From: Actinobacteria bacterium UBA3028
GTDB taxonomy: Bacteria; Actinomycetota; Actinomycetes; Nanopelagicales; Nanopelagicaceae
Direction of reading: 5' to 3'
Length of the DNA: 5,108 nt
NCBI GenBank assembly: GCA_002367715.1
Contig: DFDL01000074.1
Span: 15,675-20,782 of the forward strand
Part shown: positions 1-5,108 of the stretch, one piece after another
Layout: every line of letters starts with the position of its first letter
Numbering within the stretch: position 1 is the first letter of the stretch
Notes under the pieces: model-generated
Told to the model about the DNA's origin: nothing
Database searches by the model: none
What the model saw: only the letters and a program-made list of their open reading frames with translations
Made by a program: the position numbers and the translations under genes

Positions 1-407
1 CCGGGCTTTATATCGCGATGAACAATCCCATTCTCATGCGAATAAGCGAGAGCAATCAGTACACCTTCAATAATTTCCAGAGATCTATCAACTGTGATTC
101 CCTCAGGATTTTGAATTTCTTCGCGAAGGGTGTGGCCATTTACTAACTCCATAACAATGTATGAATTAAGGCCTTCCTCGCCAGAGTCATAAACCGCAAC
201 AATTCCAGCGTGATTTAAGCCCGCAGCAGCTAGCGCCTCCTTACGGAAGCGAGCGAGAAACGATGGGTCGCGGGCTAAGTCACTTCGTAGAACTTTTACC
301 GCAACCTTTCTAGCAAGGCGCTTATCCTCACCAATATAAACATCAGCCATTCCACCGGTGCCAATCATCTGGCCAATCTCATAGCGGTTTCCAAAGACTT
401 TAGACAT
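1..407 (-). CDS. Ser/Thr protein kinase, PknB type (partial, N-terminal 135 residues)
   Basis: This is a eukaryotic-like Hanks-type kinase that phosphorylates Ser/Thr on target proteins. The visible part holds the N-lobe and the beginning of the C-lobe. The glycine loop is IGTGGMADVY at residues 15-24, the ATP-anchoring lysine is K38 in VAVKVL, the helix-C glutamate is probably E57 (RFRKEA), the hinge lies around IVMELV (84-89), and the catalytic loop is HRDIKP at 130-135 with D132 as catalytic aspartate. All expected residues are present, so the kinase should be active. The activation loop and everything after it, including any membrane helix or PASTA repeats, lie beyond the left edge; this truncation is only the window end. 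The ATG at 407 is chosen because the glycine loop follows at the usual distance and a stop lies five codons upstream in frame; a TTG four codons upstream is the only alternative. It overlaps the end of the phosphatase gene by 8 nt, implying translational coupling. The family is certain; which of PknA, PknB or another member it is cannot be decided. Confidence 0.93.
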   Translation of the reverse strand, partial: MSKVFGNRYEIGQMIGTGGMADVYIGEDKRLARKVAVKVLRSDLARDPSFLARFRKEALAAAGLNHAGIVAVYDSGEEGLNSYIVMELVNGHTLREEIQNPEGITVDRSLEIIEGVLIALAYSHENGIVHRDIKP

Positions 408-1167
408 TGGCCGCCCCAATTAATTGTGCTTGTAATTGCGCATCACTGGCAGCATCTTGCGTAACAACTTCGGCCAAAATAATCGTCACATTATCGGGCG
501 CGCCTTTAGCTTTAACTTCTTCAACTAGTGTCTCTAAAAGTTTTTGACCTGAGTGCTTCTTCAAAATTTTACTTATTTGCAAATCAGAGAGGACTGAACT
601 TAGGCCATCGCTGCAAAGTAAAAATTGGTCACCAATCTTTACCGGAAATTCTTTCAAGACGGTCTCAATCCCTGAATCTCCCATGAGTGCCTGTGTTAAT
701 AGAGATCGCTGTGGATGGTTAAGTGCTTCACTTGGTGTGAGGCGACCTTGATCGATCAACTCTTGCATAACAGTATGGTCATAACTTAACTGTGTTAACT
801 TTCCACCAGAATACGCATAGCACCTTGAATCACCAACATGGAGAAGCTCAACACTCTCACCAAGTAAATGCAGCGCGGTCAAGGTAGTTCCCATTCCAGA
901 GAGCTCTGGTGATTCTTTAGATTTTTCAGAGATTCTCTGATCAATAGCAGTAGTTATATCTAGCAAAGTTTCATCGCTCTTGACTGCATTGTCTTGTCGC
1001 TCTCGCAGCGCCATGATTGCAATCTTTGACGCAACCTCGCCGCCAGCATGCCCACCCATTCCATCTGCCACCGCAACCAGAGTTGCTGAAGCCAGCCCAG
1101 CATCTTCATTCCCATCGCGATGCAGGCCAAGGTCAGAGATTGCAAAGCTCTTAAATGCCAATGACAT
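400..1167 (-). CDS. PP2C-family Ser/Thr protein phosphatase (PstP/Stp type)
   Basis: This is a metal-dependent PPM/PP2C phosphatase of 255 residues that removes phosphate from phospho-Ser/Thr proteins, the natural counterpart of the adjacent kinase. Motifs appear in order: HRDGNEDAG (16-24, with N20 and D22), VADGMGGHAGGE (33-44, with metal ligand D35 and G36), SGMGTTLTAL (90-99), HVGDSRCYAY (110-119), the DHT segment at 130-132, CSDGL (185-189, metal ligand D187) and APDNVT (223-228, metal ligand D225). The catalytic domain is complete. The protein ends about 20 residues after the last motif, so it lacks the transmembrane helix and extracellular tail of mycobacterial PstP and should be soluble. 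The ATG at 1167 is supported by a purine-rich ribosome binding site 7-9 nt upstream and by the MSLAFKSFAISDLG opening typical of the family. Its stop lies within the start region of the kinase gene. In many actinobacteria pstP is followed by rodA, pbpA, pknA and pknB; here the kinase follows directly, so this may be a separate or condensed version of that locus. Confidence 0.95.
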   Translation of the reverse strand: MSLAFKSFAISDLGLHRDGNEDAGLASATLVAVADGMGGHAGGEVASKIAIMALRERQDNAVKSDETLLDITTAIDQRISEKSKESPELSGMGTTLTALHLLGESVELLHVGDSRCYAYSGGKLTQLSYDHTVMQELIDQGRLTPSEALNHPQRSLLTQALMGDSGIETVLKEFPVKIGDQFLLCSDGLSSVLSDLQISKILKKHSGQKLLETLVEEVKAKGAPDNVTIILAEVVTQDAASDAQLQAQLIGAANV

Positions 1168-1174
1168 TGTTGGG

Positions 1175-1186
1175 CTCTCCCTTTCC
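1175..1186 (-). promoter_or_regulatory. Ribosome binding site of the PP2C phosphatase gene
   Basis: On the minus strand the sequence reads GGAAAGGGAGAG, with GGGAG ending 9 nt before the ATG at 1167. This is a good Shine-Dalgarno match and settles the start codon. Confidence 0.6.
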
Positions 1187-1215
1187 GCGCTCTTTTCCGG
1201 GCTTCAGCGCCGCTT

Positions 1216-1221
1216 ATCCTA
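1216..1221 (-). promoter_or_regulatory. Possible -10 hexamer for the phosphatase-kinase operon
   Basis: TAGGAT on the minus strand lies about 50 nt upstream of the phosphatase ATG, which would give a 5' leader of roughly 40 nt containing the ribosome binding site. I see no convincing -35 box at 17-18 nt upstream, so the call rests on one hexamer matching TANNNT and on its place in a divergent spacer. Confidence 0.3.
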
Positions 1222-1251
1222 GATTGGCGGCAATGCCCCATATCTTCCCAC

Positions 1252-1257
1252 TAAATT
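1252..1257 (+). promoter_or_regulatory. Possible -10 hexamer for a leaderless MIP channel transcript
   Basis: TAAATT fits the TANNNT pattern and ends 7 nt before the G of the GTG start at 1265. Initiation there would make a leaderless mRNA, which is common in actinobacteria and would explain the lack of any Shine-Dalgarno. An alternative hexamer, TATCTT at 1241-1246, would start RNA near 1253. No clear -35 box is seen. Confidence 0.35.
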
Positions 1258-1264
1258 ACGCCAT

Positions 1265-1918
1265 GTGAAACTACAAAAAATCTTCGCTGAATATCTAGCA
1301 ACAGCCCTCTTGCTGATATCAGTGATTGGTTCCGGAATTATGGCCACGAACCTAACCGATGACGTTGGCCTTCAACTCACAATAAATGCAATCTCAATAG
1401 TTTCTATGCTTTATCTAATTATTACCCTATTCGGGCCGATTAGTGGCCCTCACTTAAATCCAGTTGTAACGCTAGGTGAACTCTTCAAAGGGCGAATCGA
1501 TGGCAAGGGTTCAGTCGGCTACATCATTGCTCAATTTGCAGGAGGTTTTAGCGGAACCGTCTTTGCAAATCTTATGTTTGATAAGCCAGCAATTTTTCAA
1601 TCACACCAAGAGCGCACGGCGAACAATCTTTTCTTGAGTGAGATTTTTGCTACTGCAGGTTTGATTTTTATTATTCATCTACTTCATGATCAGAATCGAA
1701 TCAAGCTTGTGCCATATTTAGTTCCAGCCTGGATAACAACTGCCTTCTATGCGACATCATCATTTGTATTTGCTAATCCTGCAGTTACCTTTGCTCGAAT
1801 TTGGAGCGATACCTTCGCAGGCATAACACTTCACTCGGCATGGATTTACATGATTGCACAATTAATTGGCCTGCCGATAGGCCTAGTAGTTGCTCGCTTA
1901 TTATTTATTAGAAAGTAA
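1265..1918 (+). CDS. MIP-family channel (aquaporin / aquaglyceroporin-like)
   Basis: This is an integral membrane channel of 217 residues from the major intrinsic protein family, which conducts water or small uncharged solutes such as glycerol or arsenite. It shows six hydrophobic helices (roughly 7-27, 38-57, 84-104, 121-140, 148-169, 189-213) and two re-entrant half-helices. The first carries SGPHLNPVVT (60-69), an NPV variant of NPA; the second carries FANPAVTFAR (169-178). In classical members an arginine follows the second NPA directly and forms the narrow ar/R filter; here V174 takes that place and the arginine is R178. The run ANPAVT-x-AR followed by SDTFAGI resembles, from memory, the AqpS-like aquaporins linked to arsenic genes in other bacteria, but no ars gene is visible here, so the substrate is unknown. 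The start is GTG at 1265: the ATG at 1263 is out of frame and reads ATG-TGA, and a stop at 1220-1222 leaves no standard start upstream. There is no Shine-Dalgarno. The gene ends exactly where the convergent transporter gene ends. Confidence 0.9.
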   Translation: MKLQKIFAEYLATALLLISVIGSGIMATNLTDDVGLQLTINAISIVSMLYLIITLFGPISGPHLNPVVTLGELFKGRIDGKGSVGYIIAQFAGGFSGTVFANLMFDKPAIFQSHQERTANNLFLSEIFATAGLIFIIHLLHDQNRIKLVPYLVPAWITTAFYATSSFVFANPAVTFARIWSDTFAGITLHSAWIYMIAQLIGLPIGLVVARLLFIRK

Positions 1919-4264
1919 TTAAATAACAATCTCATAAGAAGGATTTAAAATTGTTAAAGATCCTTCGCGCTCACCAACCATACCTTCGGCGCAAATAGTA
2001 GAACCAACTTCTAGGCCAGCAATTTCACGTCGCCCTAAGAATTGCAGAGTGATTCCGCCAGTTGTATCCCAAATTTCAACATCTACCATTGGCGCTCCAC
2101 CAGATGGCGCAGTTGTAATAGAAGTTACTTTGCCGCAGACATGTGCGCGCTTTCGCCAAGTAGCATCGGCTATCGGAAATACATTTTCACTGTAATGACT
2201 AATCGGAGCAGTGTCAGGTGAAACAACCTTAGGCAGTACCACCTTCTTAGCTTTAACTTGAGGTTCTACTAAATTAACATCAGTCTTACCGCGCGTGCCA
2301 GTCTCTAAAATCCTCTCAACATCGAAGGGAATAATCGTCGCAACAACGCGCTCTAATTGTGAGATTGGGGCGGCAATAGTTTCAGCTGTTTGATCATGCA
2401 GGATTTGGCCTAACCATCGCGAATATGAGCGTCGAGGCAAAAGCAAGGTTAATTCGACATCATGGTTTGCAGTAGATCGAATTGCATAATCGACTGCAGC
2501 ATTCGGAAGTCTACGATCAGGACAATCAATCAAGATCAGTGGAACATCGCTTACTGCAGCGTTCGCCGCCCAACCAGTACTAATTATTTCTGCCCATTTA
2601 TCATCAATAACAAAGTGAACCGCATTCAAATGTCTGGGATTTAAAGATCGGGCATATCTAATTGCACCAATTGTTGCTAAATCTAGATTGTCAACAAGAA
2701 CACTAACATCATGGCGAGCAATTGATGTTGCTCTCTCATGTGAGGTGGTAAGGAGAAGGGCCTCTCTCTCACGCATATATTGGCGATTAAAATTAAGCAT
2801 AAGTGCGGCAACTATTGGGGTTCCGATAACAACAATCCATGTTCCTTCAAAAAACTTTACTGCAGAGAGAACAACAACGGTAATAAGTGCGATGAATCCA
2901 GAGAGGGAATGGAGAGCTAGCCGGAATAGATCCTTACGGTTGCCACTCACTTTTTCTCGCAACGTTTTTCTTGCCATTCCTAATCCAGTGATTGAAAATC
3001 CAACAAAGACAGCTAAGGCATAAATTGCTGCTAAGGCTGTGATGCTTGCCCCAGAAACAATAACCAGTATTGATGCACCGCCTGTAATAAAAATAATCCC
3101 ATTTGAAAACGCCAACCGATGGCCACGTTGAGTAAGGCGTTTTGGCAGGAAGCCATCTTTTGCAACCATGCTGACAAGGTTTGGGAATGCGTTATAGCAA
3201 GTATTAGCTCCGGCAAAGAGAATAAATGTCGTACCTGCTTGGACAATATAGAAGAAGATATTTCCAAATGCGCTATCTCCAAGAGCTGCTTTTGCAACTA
3301 AAGAGATAACCGTTGGAGTTCCTTCAGCATAAGGGACAGCAGTTGTTTTCTGAGCTAACCAGGCAATGCCCGTAATCAACGTTCCTAAAGTGAGCGCCAT
3401 GAGAGTAAGAGTTGTACGAGCATTCTTATGTTCTGGACTTTTAAAGAGTGGAACAGAATCAGATACAGCTTCCAATCCGGTAAGAGATGCGCTGCCATTA
3501 GCAAATGCTTTTAAAATTAGTAGAGCAGCAGCGAGTGAAATCAAACCTTGTGATTCTCCAAGTGGCAGTAGGCCTTCACTTTGCGTTGCATAGTTTGGCA
3601 GAGTGCCATTGATATGCCGATAAATACCAAAACCAAATACAGTAAACATAGAGAACATAAATAAATAAGAGGGTAGAACAAAAATCAGACCAGCATCTTT
3701 AACCCCACGTAAATTAACAAATGTTAAGAGAATGACTACGGCAAGGGTTATCTGAACTTTAATATCAGAGAGTTCAGGGAAGGCTGAAATTATCGCAGCT
3801 ACACCAGCAGCAGACTGGATTGCTACCGTAATAATGTAACCAAACATCAGTTCAATAGCTGCAACTAAAGAAACTTTGGTGCCAAAATTCTCTTTTGCAA
3901 CAATATAAGCGCTACCAGTTCTCGTATAAGTTGCGATCACATCACGATACGAAAAAGTGATAATAAGAAGCATGGCAAGAATGATCGCCACCATTGGCGG
4001 GAATATTGCAAAAGCTGCTAAACCAAAAGCTGGAATAAGTGCAACCAATATCTGCTCGCCACCGTAGGCAGAAGATGAGATGCAATCAGAAGAGAGAATT
4101 CCAAAAGCTGACTTTTTAGAAAGTCGTTGATCACCTAGGGAATGTCGATTGATCGGATTACCTAAAAGCCGGAGTTTAATTCGATAGGAAATCGGATCAT
4201 CTAAATGCGCATGCTCCTGGAGAACCATCGGTTCGGGGGCGTCATCGGTCCAAGACTTTGGCAC
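1919..4264 (-). CDS. APC-family permease with UspA-like and C-terminal OB-fold domains
   Basis: This is a 781-residue inner-membrane transporter of the amino acid-polyamine-organocation superfamily; the substrate is unknown, with amino acids the usual guess. A cytosolic N-terminus (1-57) leads into the signature SSDCISSSAYGG (58-69), the unwound part of helix 1, and about twelve hydrophobic helices follow to roughly residue 493. Residues about 518-655 form an alpha/beta domain like the UspA-type tail of many actinobacterial APC permeases; I do not see the glycine-rich ATP-binding motif of true UspA. A polar linker (about 656-698) precedes a domain at 699-781 with an OB-fold pattern: CGKVTSI near 710, LGRREIAG at 743-750 and NPSYE at 774-778. 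It resembles small actinobacterial OB-fold proteins such as Rv2694c (family recalled, not searched). The frame stays open throughout, so this reads as a true fusion. The GTG at 4264 is chosen for an AGGAAG 7 nt upstream; ATG at 4228 is an alternative without a ribosome binding site. The open frame extends up to 4510, but there it overlaps the dehydrogenase gene and is not coding. Confidence 0.88.
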   Translation of the reverse strand: MPKSWTDDAPEPMVLQEHAHLDDPISYRIKLRLLGNPINRHSLGDQRLSKKSAFGILSSDCISSSAYGGEQILVALIPAFGLAAFAIFPPMVAIILAMLLIITFSYRDVIATYTRTGSAYIVAKENFGTKVSLVAAIELMFGYIITVAIQSAAGVAAIISAFPELSDIKVQITLAVVILLTFVNLRGVKDAGLIFVLPSYLFMFSMFTVFGFGIYRHINGTLPNYATQSEGLLPLGESQGLISLAAALLILKAFANGSASLTGLEAVSDSVPLFKSPEHKNARTTLTLMALTLGTLITGIAWLAQKTTAVPYAEGTPTVISLVAKAALGDSAFGNIFFYIVQAGTTFILFAGANTCYNAFPNLVSMVAKDGFLPKRLTQRGHRLAFSNGIIFITGGASILVIVSGASITALAAIYALAVFVGFSITGLGMARKTLREKVSGNRKDLFRLALHSLSGFIALITVVVLSAVKFFEGTWIVVIGTPIVAALMLNFNRQYMREREALLLTTSHERATSIARHDVSVLVDNLDLATIGAIRYARSLNPRHLNAVHFVIDDKWAEIISTGWAANAAVSDVPLILIDCPDRRLPNAAVDYAIRSTANHDVELTLLLPRRSYSRWLGQILHDQTAETIAAPISQLERVVATIIPFDVERILETGTRGKTDVNLVEPQVKAKKVVLPKVVSPDTAPISHYSENVFPIADATWRKRAHVCGKVTSITTAPSGGAPMVDVEIWDTTGGITLQFLGRREIAGLEVGSTICAEGMVGEREGSLTILNPSYEIVI
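1922..2170 (-). other. C-terminal OB-fold domain of the permease
   Basis: This marks the region coding for residues 699-781 of the transporter. Alternating hydrophobic strands (AHVCGKVTSI, PMVDVEIWDTT, ITLQFLG), a short helix-like GRREIAGLEVG segment, then STICAEGMVG and SLTILNPSYEIVI give the five-strand order expected for an OB barrel. Free-standing relatives are annotated as OB-fold nucleic acid-binding proteins. The only candidate internal start nearby is a GTG at 2242 (residue 675) without a proper Shine-Dalgarno, so separate translation is not favoured. Confidence 0.72.
1938..1966. terminator. Inverted repeat inside the 3' end of the permease gene, possible terminator
   Basis: GAAGGA (1938-1943) pairs with TCCTTC (1961-1966). 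Inside it TTTAA (1944-1948) pairs with TTAAA (1954-1958), leaving a 2-nt bulge (1959-1960) and a 5-nt loop: 11 base pairs in all. It begins 20 nt past the channel gene stop and lies in the last codons of the permease gene. Downstream on the minus strand the sequence is T-rich but has no clean T run; on the plus strand there is none. It could be a weak bidirectional terminator for the convergent pair, or chance in AT-rich coding sequence. Confidence 0.3.
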
Positions 4265-4271
4265 GGGCACT

Positions 4272-4277
4272 CTTCCT
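4272..4277 (-). promoter_or_regulatory. Ribosome binding site that sets the permease GTG start
   Basis: AGGAAG on the minus strand ends 7 nt before the GTG at 4264. A second GTG at 4270 is only 1 nt away and so is unlikely. The spacing selects 4264 over the ATG at 4228, which has no such site. Confidence 0.6.
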
Positions 4278-4313
4278 ATTTGAGGGGGTAAATCTCCAGA
4301 TTCACTGGGATTA

Positions 4314-4319
4314 ATTTTA
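4314..4319 (-). promoter_or_regulatory. Possible -10 hexamer for the permease gene
   Basis: TAAAAT on the minus strand lies 50 nt upstream of the GTG start and would give a leader of about 40 nt containing the ribosome binding site. No clear -35 box is seen. It sits in the 83-nt divergent spacer shared with the dehydrogenase gene. Confidence 0.3.
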
Positions 4320-4335
4320 CTTCGCAATCGAGGCG

Positions 4336-4341
4336 TATGCT
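4336..4341 (+). promoter_or_regulatory. Possible -10 hexamer for a leaderless gabD-like transcript
   Basis: TATGCT fits TANNNT and ends 6 nt before the A of the ATG at 4348, the spacing expected if RNA starts at that A. The only Shine-Dalgarno-like run, GAGG at 4330-4333, lies 14 nt from the ATG, rather far for use, which favours a leaderless message. The -35 region is not recognisable. Confidence 0.35.
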
Positions 4342-4347
4342 TGCCGC

Positions 4348-5108
4348 ATGCAATTAAAAACTGACCTTTATATTGATGGCGAGTGGGTTTTGGGCGACGG
4401 CACATTGCCGGTAACCGACCCCAGCACCGGAAATGTGATCGCAGAAGTACAGACTGCTGGCCAATCACATTGCGATGCCGCAGTCTCAGCCGCCCATAAC
4501 GCCTTCGCAAGCTGGTCTAATACAGCGCCAAGAGTTCGCGGTGAAATCCTTCGAAAGGCCTTTGAAATCATGGTCGCCGAAGCAGATAGCTTGGCAAAGA
4601 TTGTTTCAATGGAGAACGGCAAAGTCTTCTCAGATGCCAAGGGTGAGATCACATACGCCGCAGAATTTTTCCGCTGGTTTGCTGAAGAGGCCGTTCGCAC
4701 ACCTGGAGATTATCGACAGGCGCCTGCAGGCGATAAGAAAATTTTAGTAACCCACCAACCAATCGGTGTCTCACTTTTAATCACACCATGGAATTTCCCC
4801 GCAGCAATGGCCACTCGCAAAATTGGTCCTGCACTCGCCGCGGGTTGCACAGTCATTTTGAAACCAGCAAGTGAAACACCACTTACTGCGCTCGCAATTA
4901 TTGAAATTTTAGAACGCGCTGGGGTGCCTAAGGGCGTTGTTAACTTCATCTTGCCATCAAAGACTGGCCCAATGATTTCAAAGATCTTGCATGATCCACG
5001 AGTTCGAAATCTCTCTTTTACTGGTTCAACCGAAGTTGGTCGGATGCTAATTAAAGAGTCTGCCGATAACGTACTTCGCACATCAATGGAGCTTGGTGGA
5101 AATGCACC
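4348..5108 (+). CDS. gabD: Succinate-semialdehyde dehydrogenase, GabD type (partial, N-terminal 253 residues)
   Basis: This is an aldehyde dehydrogenase superfamily enzyme that oxidises succinate semialdehyde to succinate with NAD(P)+ in the cytosol, the last step of GABA breakdown. Visible motifs are the N-terminal YIDGEWV (8-14), TPWNFPAAM (146-154) with N149 of the oxyanion hole, KPASETP (172-178) with cofactor-binding K172, FTGSTEVGR (224-232) of the Rossmann fold, and ELGGNAP (248-254) with general base E248. The run from TPWNFP through GPALAAGCT to KPAS closely matches what I know of E. coli GabD, and more distant aldehyde dehydrogenases fit less well. The catalytic cysteine lies beyond the right edge, so the gene is cut by the window, not broken. 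The ATG at 4348 is the only standard start before the in-frame stop at 4312-4314. No gabT or permease partner is seen on this side; the neighbouring divergent gene is the APC transporter, which could import a substrate, but that is speculation. The exact substrate is likely but not proven. Confidence 0.9.
   Translation, partial: MQLKTDLYIDGEWVLGDGTLPVTDPSTGNVIAEVQTAGQSHCDAAVSAAHNAFASWSNTAPRVRGEILRKAFEIMVAEADSLAKIVSMENGKVFSDAKGEITYAAEFFRWFAEEAVRTPGDYRQAPAGDKKILVTHQPIGVSLLITPWNFPAAMATRKIGPALAAGCTVILKPASETPLTALAIIEILERAGVPKGVVNFILPSKTGPMISKILHDPRVRNLSFTGSTEVGRMLIKESADNVLRTSMELGGNA

Noticed and set aside
980..1222. Plus-strand open frame opposite the phosphatase gene
   Set aside because: Antisense shadow of PP2C codons; no domain, no ribosome binding site.
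960..1241. Minus-strand open frame within the phosphatase gene and upstream spacer
   Set aside because: Out of frame with a clear PP2C gene; its translation is Trp/Arg-rich with no recognisable motif.
1168..1264. Riboswitch or small RNA in the divergent spacer
   Set aside because: Only 97 nt, shared by two promoters, with no recognisable aptamer pattern or strong hairpin.
2462..3593. Four plus-strand frames (2462-2644, 2688-3023, 3119-3301, 3366-3593) and one minus-strand frame (3031-3297) within the permease gene
   Set aside because: All lie opposite or out of frame with a continuous APC transporter whose membrane helices and motifs are clear; none shows family features.
4265..4510. N-terminal extension of the permease open frame up to an ATG at 4510
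   Set aside because: The extra 82 residues are rich in Arg and Cys-Arg-Pro runs unlike the family, overlap the well-supported start of the dehydrogenase gene on the other strand, and a good ribosome binding site marks GTG 4264.
4368..5081. Minus-strand frames (4368-4700, 4710-5081) and a plus-strand frame (4475-4747) within the dehydrogenase region
   Set aside because: Shadows of an aldehyde dehydrogenase with intact motifs in another plus-strand frame that runs off the window edge.
1..5108. A new defence or mobile system
   Set aside because: No nuclease, recombinase, transposase, toxin-antitoxin pair, tandem repeats or target-site duplications were seen; all five genes belong to common housekeeping or transport families.

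Overview
The window looks like ordinary chromosome from an actinobacterium of moderate to low GC (mid-forties percent by eye on a few lines, not computed). The case rests on three things: a PknB-type Ser/Thr kinase coupled to a PP2C phosphatase, an OB-fold domain of the small type found near Trk and APC transporter genes in Mycobacterium and Streptomyces, and TANNNT hexamers placed 6-7 nt before start codons that lack a Shine-Dalgarno, as in leaderless transcripts. A streamlined freshwater lineage such as the Nanopelagicales (acI) would fit, but this is inference and no marker gene here proves it.

Layout. On the minus strand at 1-1167 lie a PP2C-type phosphatase (400-1167) and, 8 nt overlapped and downstream of it, the N-terminal third to half of a Ser/Thr kinase (407 down to the window edge). 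A 97-nt divergent spacer separates them from a plus-strand MIP-family channel (1265-1918, GTG start). Its stop codon directly abuts the stop of a long minus-strand transporter gene (1919-4264), so the two are tail to tail with no intergenic base. After an 83-nt divergent spacer, a plus-strand GabD-type succinate-semialdehyde dehydrogenase begins at 4348 and runs off the right edge. No stretch over 100 bases lacks a gene. I saw no tRNA, rRNA, CRISPR, insertion sequence or attachment site.

How the genes relate. Kinase and phosphatase form a phosphorylation/dephosphorylation pair, very probably cotranscribed. The other three genes are separate units with their own promoters; nothing in the window ties them to the kinase pair or to each other.

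The most notable object is the 781-residue transporter. It carries an APC-type membrane domain, a cytosolic UspA-like domain and, after a linker, a C-terminal OB-fold domain of a kind usually encoded as a separate small protein. That fusion is the best lead here. The MIP channel is second: its second pore motif lacks the usual arginine directly after NPA. I found no obvious new multi-gene system.
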